64,000 bases of DNA from an uncultured Pelagibacteraceae bacterium. Its GTDB lineage: Bacteria; Pseudomonadota; Alphaproteobacteria; Pelagibacterales; Pelagibacteraceae. Made by a program: the position numbers and the translations under genes. Below, in pieces: positions 17,497-26,775 of this stretch; position 1 is the stretch's first letter; each line of letters opens with the position of its first letter. Where the stretch lies: NCBI GenBank assembly GCA_902589315.1, contig CACISK010000005.1, positions 1-64,000 on the forward strand, in the 5' to 3' direction. The notes under the pieces were generated by a model that saw only the letters and a list, made by a program, of their open reading frames with translations, ran no database searches and was not told the origin of the DNA.

Positions 17497-19688
17497 TAGC
17501 TATCCATATACTTCTTTAACCAATATTTATGTGCATCTGCTAATTCTTCAATAGGCAAATTGATATCATCATTATATTTAATGGAATTGCCATCTATTAT
17601 TCCTAAATCGTCAAAATGTACTGAATATTTGTTTAAAATCTCGATTACTTTCTTCAAACTAGCTCTAGGTATTTCAACAATATATCGAGCCTGATCTTCA
17701 CCAAAAAAATATTCATATTTATTTGTTAAACCTTTAAGTGAATTTATTTTTATTCCTTTTTTTCCTTTAATACACATTTTTGACACTGCGGTTAAAATTC
17801 CACCTAATGATACATCGTGGCAACTCACAATAAGATTTTTTCTAGATAAATCTAATAAAGTCTCACCAATGTTTTTTTCATTAAATAAATTAACGGTTGG
17901 TGGAGGACCTTTTTTTTCATTTAAAAGCTCTCTTGCAAAAATACTTTGATCTAAATGCCCATCGGTTTTACCAATTACATAAACTAAGTTTCCTTCAGTT
18001 TTAAAATCCATAGTAAGCATTTGTTGATAGTCAGAGATTAGCCCTACACCTCCAATTGTTGGTGTAGGCTTGATACCTTTATCTTTTGTTTCGTTATAAA
18101 ACGAAACATTTCCGGACACGACTGGAAAATCTAGATACTTACTTGCTTCTGTAATTCCCTCAACACATTCTACAAATTCACCCATATTTTTTTCTTTTTC
18201 TGGATTTCCAAAATTTAAACAATTTGTAATAGCAATAGGTTTAGCTCCTACCGAAATAAGATTTCTATAGCTCTCGCAAACTATTTGTTTTCCTCCAGTC
18301 AATGGATGCGAGAAACAATATAATGCGGATGAATCTACTGATGCTGCTACCGCTTTATTTGTCCCATGAACTCTAACAACTCCAGCATCACCCCCAGGTT
18401 TTTGAATCGTGTCTCCCATTACCGTATGATCATATTGATCCCATATCCACTTTTTATCAGAAATATTTGAATTACTTAAAATCTTCTTTAGACAATCTGG
18501 TAGTTTTAGAGATTTAAATTCATCTTTATCAAATTTTAATTTTTGAGGTAATTTAGTTTTTTTCCAAGGACGATCATAAATTGGAGCATTTTCAGCAAGA
18601 AGATCAATTGGTATTTCAGCAACTTTTTTATTATCAAATATTAATTGTATTTTTTTTGAATTAGTTGTTTTACCTATAACTGCAAAATCTAGGTTCCATT
18701 TATCAAATATTTTCTTTGCATGTTCTTCTTTTCCTTTTTCAAGAACTATAAGCATTCTCTCTTGACTTTCAGACAGCATTATTTCGTATGGAGTCATTTT
18801 TTCTTCCCTACAAGGAACCTCGCTTAGATTTAATTCAATTCCAAGATTTCCTTTTGAAGCCATTTCAACACTAGAAGAGGTTAATCCTGCTGCACCCATA
18901 TCTTGTATTGCTATTATTGAATTATCAGCCATTAATTCTAAGCATGCTTCAAGTAATAGTTTTTCAGTAAATGGGTCCCCAACTTGAACTGTAGGTTTTT
19001 TTTCTTCAATTTTGTCATCGAATGTTGCTGAAGCCATACTGGCGCCATGAATTCCATCTCTTCCAGTTTTCGAGCCTACATATATTACTGGTTTATCTAA
19101 ACCAGCTGCTTTTGAATAAAAAATCTTATTTTTATTTACTAAACCAAGAGTCATAGCATTTACTAAAATATTTCCATTATAAGACTCATCAAAAGTTGTT
19201 TGGCCAGCAATCGTTGGAACTCCAATACAATTTCCATATCCACCTATCCCTTTAACAACTCCTCTTAATAAGTTTCTTGTTTTTTTATGTTGTGGCGAAC
19301 CAAAATGAATTGAATTTAGATTTGCTATTGGTCTTGCTCCCATTGTAAATACATCCCGCATAATCCCACCAACTCCAGTTGCTGCGCCTTGGTAAGGTTC
19401 AATAAACGAAGGGTGATTGTGGCTTTCAATTTTGAATACTATTGCATCATCATCTCCAATATCAATAACACCAGCATTTTCTCCAGGTCCTTGGATGACC
19501 TGTTTTCCTTTTGTGTGCATTTTTTTTAAATGTTTTCTAGAGGACTTATAAGAGCAATGTTCGTTCCACATTGCAGAAAATATTGCAAGCTCAGTTAAAT
19601 TTGGTGTTCTATTAAGAAGTTCACATATTTTAGAAAATTCTTCTTTTTTTAATCCGTGGTCTATTGCAACTGCTTCCGTGACTTCCAT
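17496..19688 (-). CDS. purL: Phosphoribosylformylglycinamidine synthase subunit PurL (small type)
   Basis: A 730-residue small PurL, the ATP-dependent synthetase subunit that converts FGAR to FGAM. Motifs include EHCSYKSSRKHLK near residue 43, GPGENAGVID near 68, FKIESHNHPS near 86 and GAATGVGGI near 101. Its length and lack of fused glutaminase and PurS domains mean it must work with separate PurS and PurQ, both encoded just upstream. One-base overlaps with purQ and bolA indicate a tightly packed operon. Confidence 0.97.
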   Translation of the reverse strand: MEVTEAVAIDHGLKKEEFSKICELLNRTPNLTELAIFSAMWNEHCSYKSSRKHLKKMHTKGKQVIQGPGENAGVIDIGDDDAIVFKIESHNHPSFIEPYQGAATGVGGIMRDVFTMGARPIANLNSIHFGSPQHKKTRNLLRGVVKGIGGYGNCIGVPTIAGQTTFDESYNGNILVNAMTLGLVNKNKIFYSKAAGLDKPVIYVGSKTGRDGIHGASMASATFDDKIEEKKPTVQVGDPFTEKLLLEACLELMADNSIIAIQDMGAAGLTSSSVEMASKGNLGIELNLSEVPCREEKMTPYEIMLSESQERMLIVLEKGKEEHAKKIFDKWNLDFAVIGKTTNSKKIQLIFDNKKVAEIPIDLLAENAPIYDRPWKKTKLPQKLKFDKDEFKSLKLPDCLKKILSNSNISDKKWIWDQYDHTVMGDTIQKPGGDAGVVRVHGTNKAVAASVDSSALYCFSHPLTGGKQIVCESYRNLISVGAKPIAITNCLNFGNPEKEKNMGEFVECVEGITEASKYLDFPVVSGNVSFYNETKDKGIKPTPTIGGVGLISDYQQMLTMDFKTEGNLVYVIGKTDGHLDQSIFARELLNEKKGPPPTVNLFNEKNIGETLLDLSRKNLIVSCHDVSLGGILTAVSKMCIKGKKGIKINSLKGLTNKYEYFFGEDQARYIVEIPRASLKKVIEILNKYSVHFDDLGIIDGNSIKYNDDINLPIEELADAHKYWLKKYMDS

Positions 19689-20371
19689 TATTTAAAATTA
19701 TCTATAATATTTTTGAAAAATAATGAACCATCTTCACCTGATAAATATTTGTCTATCATTCTCTCAGGATGTGGCATCATTCCAAGAACATTTTTATTAT
19801 TATTAAAAATTCCAGCTATATTTTTAATTGCTCCGTTTGGATTAGTTGTTTCATCTTCTGTACCATCTTCTCCACAATACGTTACAGCTATTTGATTATT
19901 ATCTTCTAATGATTTTAATTCATCATCACTGCAAAAATAATTTCCTTCATTATGGGCAATATGAAGTTCTAAAAGATCTTTTTTTAAATCTTTAAAATAT
20001 TTATTTTGTTTATCTTTAACTTTTACAAAAACATTTCTGCATATAAAATTAAGAAACTTATTTTGTTGCAATATTCCTTTTAGTAGGCCTGTTTCAGTTA
20101 AGATTTGAAATCCATTACAAATACCTAATACTAGTCCTCCAGAATTAGCAAAATCAATTACTGATTTAATAATTTTTGATTTAGAAGCAATGCTTCCACA
20201 CCTTAAGTAATCACCGTAAGAAAAGCCACCAGGCAATACTATCAAATCTGATTTTGGAATAGATTTATCATTGTGCCAAACCATTTGATTTTTAAAACCA
20301 AATTTTCTTAGAGCCACATCCATGTCTCTATCGCAATTTGATCCTGGAAAAATAATGACTGATGATCTCAT
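19688..20371 (-). CDS. purQ: Phosphoribosylformylglycinamidine synthase glutaminase subunit PurQ
   Basis: A class I glutamine amidotransferase of 227 residues that supplies ammonia to PurL. The nucleophile cysteine is in LGICNGFQIL, the catalytic His/Glu pair is in MMPHPERM, and the N-terminal FPGSNCDRDMD is typical of PurQ. It lies between purS and purL. Confidence 0.96.
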   Translation of the reverse strand: MRSSVIIFPGSNCDRDMDVALRKFGFKNQMVWHNDKSIPKSDLIVLPGGFSYGDYLRCGSIASKSKIIKSVIDFANSGGLVLGICNGFQILTETGLLKGILQQNKFLNFICRNVFVKVKDKQNKYFKDLKKDLLELHIAHNEGNYFCSDDELKSLEDNNQIAVTYCGEDGTEDETTNPNGAIKNIAGIFNNNKNVLGMMPHPERMIDKYLSGEDGSLFFKNIIDNFK

Positions 20372-20374
20372 TTA

Positions 20375-20608
20375 TTAAACTATTTTGTAATCCTCAATAA
20401 CAAGATTGGCCAATAGTTTTTTACACATATCATCTACTAAAGACTTTGCTTTTTTTTCATCTTTCTCTTTAACTTCAATTTCAAAATATTTACCTTGTCT
20501 CACATCTTCTACATTTCCAAAGTTCATTCCATTAAGTGTTTGTTGAATAGCCTTTCCCTGAGGATCTAAAACTCCATTTTTAAGAGTTACGATTACTTTA
20601 ATTTTCAT
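20375..20608 (-). CDS. purS: Phosphoribosylformylglycinamidine synthase subunit PurS
   Basis: A 77-residue small subunit that bridges PurL and PurQ. It begins KVIVTLKNGVLDPQGKAI and contains VEDVRQGKYFEIEV, both family hallmarks. Overlaps the purC stop by one base and precedes purQ by 3 bp. Confidence 0.95.
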   Translation of the reverse strand: MKIKVIVTLKNGVLDPQGKAIQQTLNGMNFGNVEDVRQGKYFEIEVKEKDEKKAKSLVDDMCKKLLANLVIEDYKIV

Positions 20609-21393
20609 TATTTTTTTTTAATCTTTACTGCTTGTGGTTTAGTGTATTTTAATGGTCTTATATTTGATTGTTCATGAAGTATATCTAATCTTCTTGCAAC
20701 TTCTTGATAAGCCTCAATTAGATTACCAAGACCTTTTCTAAATCTATCTTTATCTAATTTTTTATCACTATTTACATCCCATAGTCTGCAGGTATCTGGG
20801 CTGATTTCATCCGCAAGTATGATCTCTTGTTTTCCATTTTTTTCATATCTTCCAAATTCTACTTTAAAATCTACAAGTTTAATTCCAACACCTCTAAACA
20901 TGCCTTGAAGAAAATCGTTAATTCTATTTAATTCTTTATTTATTAAGTTTAATTCATCTTTTTCCATCCAATTAAAAGCTAAGATGTGTTCAGTACTTAC
21001 TAAGGGATCTCCTAAATCATCATCTTTCAAGCAATACTCTATTAATGGATTTTCTAAAACAGTTCCATCTTCAATTCCCAATCTTTTAGTTAATGATCCA
21101 GTTGCAATGTTTCTCACAATAAATTCAATAGGTATAATTTCAACATGCTGAACGAGTTGCTCCCTCATATTTAAACGTTTGATTAAATGATTTTTGATAC
21201 CAACATTATTTAATTGGGTTAATATATGTTCAGAAATTCTATTATTTAAAATTCCTTTACCATCCATCACTGCTTTTTTTTGATTATTAAATGCAGTTGC
21301 ATCATCTTTAAAATGTTGGATAACATATTTTTTATCGTTACTTGCAAAAATTATTTTTGCTTTACCCTCGTATAATTTTTTTCCTTTTTTCAT
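20608..21393 (-). CDS. purC: Phosphoribosylaminoimidazole-succinocarboxamide synthase
   Basis: SAICAR synthetase of 261 residues, joining aspartate to CAIR. The N-terminal LYEGKAKIIF, the EFIVRNIATGSL motif near residue 92 and LVDFKVEFGR with DEISPDTCRLWD are diagnostic. The gene sits between purB and purS with one-base overlaps on both sides. Confidence 0.97.
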   Translation of the reverse strand: MKKGKKLYEGKAKIIFASNDKKYVIQHFKDDATAFNNQKKAVMDGKGILNNRISEHILTQLNNVGIKNHLIKRLNMREQLVQHVEIIPIEFIVRNIATGSLTKRLGIEDGTVLENPLIEYCLKDDDLGDPLVSTEHILAFNWMEKDELNLINKELNRINDFLQGMFRGVGIKLVDFKVEFGRYEKNGKQEIILADEISPDTCRLWDVNSDKKLDKDRFRKGLGNLIEAYQEVARRLDILHEQSNIRPLKYTKPQAVKIKKK

Positions 21394-22685
21394 TATTTAA
21401 ATACTCTTTTAAATATATAATTTACATTTTTTAAGTGTTTGTCATATGTAAAGATTTTATCTAATCTTTTTTCACTTATTTTACCAGTGATCGATTTATC
21501 ACTTTTTAAAAGTGTTAATAGTTTTATATTTTTTGCAAAACTAGCTTTTGCATGAGATTGAACCAATTTATACGCTTTCTCTCTAGCGACACCTAATTTA
21601 GTAAGTTCTAACATTACCTCTTGAGAAAAAACAAGACCTCTTGTTAAGTTTAAATTTTTTATCATCGTTTTTGGATAAACAATCATTTTCTCTAAAATTC
21701 CTGACAGTCTAACTAAAGCAAAATCTAAAGTTATGTTTGCGTCTGGACCAATATTTCTTTCAACACTAGAATGAGAAATATCTCTTTCATGCCACAAAGA
21801 AATATTTTCTAAAGCTGGAATTACATAGCTTCTTACCATTCTTGCAAGTCCTGTAAGATTTTCACTTAATATTGGATTTTTTTTATGAGGCATGGCAGAA
21901 GAACCTTTTTGATCTTTTGAAAAGTATTCCTGTAACTCATAAACTTCAGATCTTTGCATATGTCTTATTTCTGTAGCTACCCTTTCAACAGATCCAGCAA
22001 TAATCCCGAGAACTGAAAAATAATGTGCATGTCTATCTCTTGGTATAATTTGAGTTGAAATTGGCTCAGCTTTCAATTTTAATTTTTTTGCAACATAGGT
22101 TTCAATTTTAGGATCTATATTTGCAAACGTTCCCACTGCTCCTGAAATTGCACATGTAGATACATTTTCTATTGCATCTTTTAATCTTAATTTGTTTCTT
22201 TTAAATTCTTCATAAAATGATGCTAGTTTTAGTCCAAATGTAATCGGTTCTGCATGAATTCCATGACTTCTTCCAATACATGGAGTTAATTTATATTTTT
22301 TTGCCTGTTTTTTTAGAACAGATAATATTTTATCAATATCTCTTAATAATATATTTCCTGATTGAACCAATTGAATATTTAAAGTTGTATCTAATACATC
22401 GGATGACGTCATTCCTTGATGGAGGTATCTTGCTTTAAGACCCGCTTGTTCTGTAATTGATGTCAAAAAAGCAATTACATCATGCTTAACTTTAGCCTCT
22501 ATATCATGAATTCTTTTAACTTTGATTTTGCCTTTTTTTTTAACTAATGACGCAACTCCTTTAGGAATAATTTTATATTTCTCCATTGCCTCAGCCGCTG
22601 CAATTTCTACATCTAGCCAAATTTTATATTTGTTTTCTTCAGACCAAATACTGACAAGTTCTTTTCTAGAATATCTTGATATCAT
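21393..22685 (-). CDS. purB: Adenylosuccinate lyase
   Basis: A 430-residue fumarase/aspartase-superfamily lyase acting at two steps of purine synthesis (SAICAR and adenylosuccinate cleavage). The signature loop GSSAMPHKKNP is near residue 261, GRSHGIHAEP near 138 and HQGMTSSDVLDT near 84. Overlaps map upstream by one base and purC downstream by one base. Confidence 0.97.
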   Translation of the reverse strand: MISRYSRKELVSIWSEENKYKIWLDVEIAAAEAMEKYKIIPKGVASLVKKKGKIKVKRIHDIEAKVKHDVIAFLTSITEQAGLKARYLHQGMTSSDVLDTTLNIQLVQSGNILLRDIDKILSVLKKQAKKYKLTPCIGRSHGIHAEPITFGLKLASFYEEFKRNKLRLKDAIENVSTCAISGAVGTFANIDPKIETYVAKKLKLKAEPISTQIIPRDRHAHYFSVLGIIAGSVERVATEIRHMQRSEVYELQEYFSKDQKGSSAMPHKKNPILSENLTGLARMVRSYVIPALENISLWHERDISHSSVERNIGPDANITLDFALVRLSGILEKMIVYPKTMIKNLNLTRGLVFSQEVMLELTKLGVAREKAYKLVQSHAKASFAKNIKLLTLLKSDKSITGKISEKRLDKIFTYDKHLKNVNYIFKRVFK

Positions 22686-23455
22686 TAATTATAAGGGGGC
22701 CTTGTATAACCTTTAACAGATTCTGTGAAAATTTCATATGAATCTTCTGTGATACCAACAGTATGCTCAAATTGTGCTGATAATGATTTATCTTTAGTTA
22801 CTGCAGTCCACCCATCATTTAAAACTTTTGTGTCATATTTTCCATAATTTATCATTGGTTCAATAGTAAAAGTCATACCAGGTAATAGTTCTTTACCAGT
22901 ATTTTTAGATCCATAATGAAGAATATTGGGAGGTTCATGAAAAACATTACTTATTCCGTGACCACAAAAATCTCTTACAACTGAATATCCTTTGCTTTCA
23001 ACATAAGATTGAATTTCAAATCCTATATCACCAAGTTTTTTACCTGGTTGTAAAATTGATATTGCTTTCATTAATGAGTCATAGGTAACTTCAATTAAAT
23101 TTTTTGCTTTAACTGGTACATTTCCAATTTCATACATTCTACTTGTATCCCCATAATGATTATCAATGACCACTGTCACATCAACATTAACTGCATCACC
23201 ATCTTCTAAAATTCTATCAGAAGGTATTCCATGACAAACTACATGATTCAATGATGTGCAGAGTGATTTTTCAAAACCTCTATAAAATAACGGAGCTGAA
23301 TAGCCACCATTATCTTTTATAAATTCATAACCCAATTTATCAATCTTATCTGTTGATACTCCTGGTTTAATATAATCTGTAAGCATATCTAAAGTTTTAG
23401 ATGCAAGCTTTCCGGCAACTCTCATCTTTTCGAATTTTTCTGTAAAATCAGTCAT
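22685..23455 (-). CDS. map: Methionine aminopeptidase, type I
   Basis: A 256-residue cytosolic metalloprotease that removes initiator methionine. Metal ligands are visible in order: D in VDVTVVIDNHYGDTSRMY (two aspartates), H in DFCGHGISNVFHEPP, E in FTIEPMIN and E in QFEHTVGI. The start region overlaps the sfsA stop by 8 bases. It heads the purine gene run, possibly sharing its transcript. Confidence 0.96.
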   Translation of the reverse strand: MTDFTEKFEKMRVAGKLASKTLDMLTDYIKPGVSTDKIDKLGYEFIKDNGGYSAPLFYRGFEKSLCTSLNHVVCHGIPSDRILEDGDAVNVDVTVVIDNHYGDTSRMYEIGNVPVKAKNLIEVTYDSLMKAISILQPGKKLGDIGFEIQSYVESKGYSVVRDFCGHGISNVFHEPPNILHYGSKNTGKELLPGMTFTIEPMINYGKYDTKVLNDGWTAVTKDKSLSAQFEHTVGITEDSYEIFTESVKGYTRPPYN

Positions 23456-24134
23456 CTAAAATATTAATTTTTTTTTCTATCTTAATCTCTTTAGAGCTAA
23501 GTTTACATCTATAAGCGAGAAAATTTACTCCTGCTTTTTTTGCTTTTTTATAACTTTCAAAATAAATGCGGTCAATATCTTTTGCAATTCTAAAATTATT
23601 TATATTTTGAATTTGCGTTAAAAATAAGACATACGGCTTATATCCTTTTTTAATTGATTTAATTAACATATTTAGGTGTTTTGTTCCTCTTGATGTAATA
23701 GCATCAGGAAATTCTGCAATATCATTTTCTCTAAATAATGTAACATTTTTTACTTCTATTAAATTGCTGTCACATAAAAAATCAAATCTTGTATCATCAC
23801 TAAATTTAAATTCTGGTTTAATATTTTTGATATTTTTAAATTCTGATATTAATTTATTTTCTAATCCATGATTAACAATTTTATTAGCTCTATGAGTATT
23901 TACTCCAACAAATCTTTTTTTTGCTTTTATTATCTCTAAAGTAAATTTCAGTTTTCTTTTTGGATCATTGTGTTCTGTAAGCAAAACCTCATTACCTTGA
24001 TCTAAAAGACCCTGCATAGATCCAGTGTTAGGACAATGTGCCGTTACAATCTTGTTATTTACTTTTATATCGGCGAAAAATCTCTTATATCTTTTTAATA
24101 ATTTTCCTTTAATAAGGCTATTTGTAAATTTCAT
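23448..24134 (-). CDS. sfsA: SfsA family DNA/RNA nuclease-like protein
   Basis: A 228-residue SfsA homologue. Seen: KRYKRFFADI, CPNTGSMQGL near residue 34 and a PD-(D/E)xK-like core (FDFLCDSNLIEVKNVTL followed by FPDAITSRGTKHL). The family name comes from a maltose phenotype; a nuclease fold is known but the cellular role is unclear. It is divergent from the CinA-like gene with only 22 bp between the two starts. Confidence 0.92.
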   Translation of the reverse strand: MKFTNSLIKGKLLKRYKRFFADIKVNNKIVTAHCPNTGSMQGLLDQGNEVLLTEHNDPKRKLKFTLEIIKAKKRFVGVNTHRANKIVNHGLENKLISEFKNIKNIKPEFKFSDDTRFDFLCDSNLIEVKNVTLFRENDIAEFPDAITSRGTKHLNMLIKSIKKGYKPYVLFLTQIQNINNFRIAKDIDRIYFESYKKAKKAGVNFLAYRCKLSSKEIKIEKKINILDD

Positions 24135-24156
24135 ATAAATTTACTTATATTTACAT

Positions 24157-24906
24157 ATGCAAAATAAAAAAGAGATAAATGCTGGTATTTTAATTATCGG
24201 TAACGAAGTTCTATCAGGCAGAACGCAAGATGTTAATACAAGTACATTAGCTATTTGGTTAAATTCATTAGGCATACCAGTTGTAGAAGTTCGTGTAATC
24301 CCTGATGATGAAAATATTATTATAAACACAGTTAATGAATTAAGAAAAAAATATTCTTATATTTTTACTACAGGTGGAATAGGGCCAACTCACGATGATA
24401 TTACTGCAGAATCTGTCTCTAAAGCATTTAATATTGAATACGGTTTCCATAAAGAGGCTTTTTCAATACTAGAAAATTATTATAAGCCAGGAGAATTTAA
24501 TGAAGGTAGACAAAAGATGGCTAAAATGCCTGTTAGTGCTAATTTAATTTTAAATCCTTCAAGCGGTGCACCAGGATTTTATGTTGAAAATGTATTTTGT
24601 CTTCCAGGAGTTCCATCTATTATGAAAGCTATGCTTGGAAGTTTAAATAATCTTTTAGTTGGAGGGGAACCAATATTAAGTGAAACTATTAATTTAAGAA
24701 CTGTTGAGAGTGAAATAGCTAAATCTTTAACAGAGGTTCAAAATAATAATTCTGAAGTTGAAATTGGAAGTTATCCATTTTTTAAAGCTGGAAAATTAGG
24801 AGTATCTATTGTTGTTCGATCAGTTGATAAAACAAAAATTGATAAATGTAATTCAGAAATACTTGAATTTGTAAAAGATAAACAAATTGAAATAGTTGAG
24901 CGTTAA
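24157..24906 (+). CDS. CinA-like molybdopterin-binding-fold protein
   Basis: A 249-residue protein with the MoaB/Mog fold of competence/damage-inducible CinA: AGILIIGNEVLSGRTQD at the N-terminus and FTTGGIGPTHDDITAES near residue 70. The C-terminal NMN deamidase domain of full-length CinA (about 160 residues) is absent, so this is the short COG1058 form. Some members hydrolyse ADP-ribose-type nucleotides; the exact substrate here is unknown. Two bases separate it from the next gene. Confidence 0.88.
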   Translation: MQNKKEINAGILIIGNEVLSGRTQDVNTSTLAIWLNSLGIPVVEVRVIPDDENIIINTVNELRKKYSYIFTTGGIGPTHDDITAESVSKAFNIEYGFHKEAFSILENYYKPGEFNEGRQKMAKMPVSANLILNPSSGAPGFYVENVFCLPGVPSIMKAMLGSLNNLLVGGEPILSETINLRTVESEIAKSLTEVQNNNSEVEIGSYPFFKAGKLGVSIVVRSVDKTKIDKCNSEILEFVKDKQIEIVER

Positions 24907-24908
24907 TT

Positions 24909-25313
24909 ATGCTTTATTTTGCTTATGGAAGTAATTTAAACCATTTTCAAATGAAAAGAAGATGTAAAGATTCAATATTTATTAAAAAGATAAATTTAAA
25001 AGGATATGCTCTAAATTTTAGAAGCAAGTATCGTGCAGCGGATATAGAAAAAAAAAATAATTCTATTGTACCTGGTGGATTGTATGAGATATCGAAAAGC
25101 GATGAAAAAAAACTAGATATTTATGAAGATTATCCAATACTCTATAAAAAAATGTATTTTAATTATTACAACAAAACTGTGATGACTTATATAATGCCTA
25201 AAAAAACAATTTTCAGATATCCAACAGAAAGGTATCTAAATGTTGTTAAACAAGGCTATAAAGATTGTAAATTAGATCAAAAATATCTCAAAAAAGCTTT
25301 AGTGAATTTTTAA
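24909..25313 (+). CDS. Gamma-glutamylcyclotransferase-like protein (GGCT/AIG2 fold)
   Basis: A 134-residue protein starting LYFAYGSNLNHFQMKRRC, where YGSN is the substrate-binding loop. PGGLYEIS and LDIYEDYP supply the catalytic-acid region (E in YEDYP). It may release 5-oxoproline from gamma-glutamyl compounds; the natural substrate is unknown. Packed between the CinA-like gene and azlC with gaps of 2-3 bp. Confidence 0.82.
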   Translation: MLYFAYGSNLNHFQMKRRCKDSIFIKKINLKGYALNFRSKYRAADIEKKNNSIVPGGLYEISKSDEKKLDIYEDYPILYKKMYFNYYNKTVMTYIMPKKTIFRYPTERYLNVVKQGYKDCKLDQKYLKKALVNF

Positions 25314-25316
25314 TTA

Positions 25317-26003
25317 ATGCTTTCAAAATCTAAAATATTTTTTAAAGGAACAGTTGCTGTTTTACCTCATATGTTATCAGTAATTCCTTTTGGAATTATA
25401 ACTGGAGCTATTGGTGTTGAATTAGGTTTTGATCCAATTTTAGTTTATGCAACCTCATTGATTATTTTTGGTGGCGCTTCTCAGATAATATTTATGCAAC
25501 TTTTATCAGGTGGAGCCTCATCATTAGTAGCCGTTACATCAGTTGGAGTAATAAACTCGAGACATTTATTATATGGAGCGGTTTTATCTGAATATCTTGA
25601 AAAGTTAAGTTTTATTAAAAAATTATTTATATCTTATTTTATTGTAGACCAAGGATTTGCAGAGTCTAACAAATATATTAAACAGAATAAAAATTTATCT
25701 AATCCACATTATTATATCCTTGGTACAGGTGTAACTCTTTGGCTTTGTTGGCAATTATCAACAATAAGTGGAATTATATTGGGCTCATTTATTCCTGAAG
25801 AATTAGGTTTAAAATTTGCGATCCCTCTTACTTTTTTAGCAATTATTGTAAATGACTTGAGAAAATTAGATTATGTTTTTGTGATGTTAGTATCTGGATT
25901 TGCTTCACTAATATTATTTGATGCCCCATTCAAATCTTACATAATATTATCTCCAATTGTTGCTTTAATTGCAGCTTTTATAATGCTGAGGCTAAAAAAA
26001 TGA
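25317..26003 (+). CDS. azlC: AzlC family branched-chain amino acid exporter, large subunit
   Basis: A 228-residue polytopic membrane protein. The N-terminal half has the AzlC pattern PHMLSVIPFGIITGAIG followed by LIIFGGASQIIFMQLL and NSRHLLYGAVLSEYL. With AzlD it forms a two-component exporter of branched-chain or related amino acids. It overlaps azlD by 4 bases (ATGA), so the two are translationally coupled. The exported substrate is inferred from family only. Confidence 0.92.
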   Translation: MLSKSKIFFKGTVAVLPHMLSVIPFGIITGAIGVELGFDPILVYATSLIIFGGASQIIFMQLLSGGASSLVAVTSVGVINSRHLLYGAVLSEYLEKLSFIKKLFISYFIVDQGFAESNKYIKQNKNLSNPHYYILGTGVTLWLCWQLSTISGIILGSFIPEELGLKFAIPLTFLAIIVNDLRKLDYVFVMLVSGFASLILFDAPFKSYIILSPIVALIAAFIMLRLKK

Positions 26004-26317
26004 CTTGGTTTTCAATTATAGTGTCTGGAATTGTAACTTATTTTTCTAGGATGGCTATGGTCGCTTTAATTGATAGAGAAATGCTTGGAACAAAAGTTAA
26101 AGAGGTTCTTAATTATGTCCCAGCCGCTGTTTTCCCAGCAATAATATTCCCTGGAGTATTTTATAATGATTTCGGTTCTTTTGTAGAAATCACAGATCCA
26201 AAAATTTATGGTGCAATAGTTGCTTTGATTGTTGGATTTTACTCAAGAAGTGTAATCGCCACTATTGTTTCAGGATTATTATCGTATTGGTTTATTATTT
26301 TTATACTTTTAGAGTAA
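26000..26317 (+). CDS. azlD: AzlD family exporter small subunit
   Basis: A 105-residue hydrophobic protein with the AzlD core TYFSRMAMVALI near the N-terminus, followed by LNYVPAAVFPAIIFPGVF. It has three or four membrane segments and acts with AzlC. Start overlaps the azlC stop. Confidence 0.9.
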   Translation: MTWFSIIVSGIVTYFSRMAMVALIDREMLGTKVKEVLNYVPAAVFPAIIFPGVFYNDFGSFVEITDPKIYGAIVALIVGFYSRSVIATIVSGLLSYWFIIFILLE

Positions 26318-26332
26318 TATTATAAATTTAAA

Positions 26333-26683
26333 CTATTCTTCTAAAACTTCTAGTTCTTTTAAAACTCTCACTATTTTTTCATCTTTTACTTCGTCATCAA
26401 CTAATATACACTTGTACATTGCATTAGAATTCATCTCTGCGAGCTATTTTAAATGAGCAATCATCGATATGTTTTGTTAATAAATGCTCTTTGATTTCGG
26501 GGGGATTTCCTAAAAACATCATTAATCCTACCACTTCCTTACTATTTACTTTATTTGTATTTTCTAAATTTTCTACTTCTGTTGCTTTTTTTGCAAATCT
26601 ACGCTTGTATCCATAAATTTACTTAATCCTATATAAACTATGTAAATTAATGCAAAAACAACAATTATTTTCACGTATCTCAT
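26333..26683 (-). pseudogene. Decayed small membrane-anchored protein gene with two frame disruptions
   Basis: The otherwise empty interval 26318-26775 reads as a broken gene on minus. Segment 1 (26683-26573) encodes MRYVKIIVVFALIYIVYIGL, one membrane segment, then VDLQKK and a stop. Segment 2, in another frame, continues KATEVENLENTNKVNSKEVV, then GLMMFLGNPPEIKEHLLTKH and IDDCSFKIARRDEF before a stop at 26424. Segment 3 (from about 26420 to 26333), back in the frame of segment 1, reads SNAMYKCILVDDEV and ends KELEVLEE-stop. Together they give about 116 residues of coherent, protein-like sequence. I do not recognise the family. The lost product was probably a small anchored periplasmic or cytoplasmic protein. 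Confidence 0.65.
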
Positions 26684-26775
26684 AATTAACTTCTATGACA
26701 ATTATAAAAAATTTTTATGGTAAATAAACATTATTTAATAATATAAAATAATTTATATTTTATATTTAAAATCAA

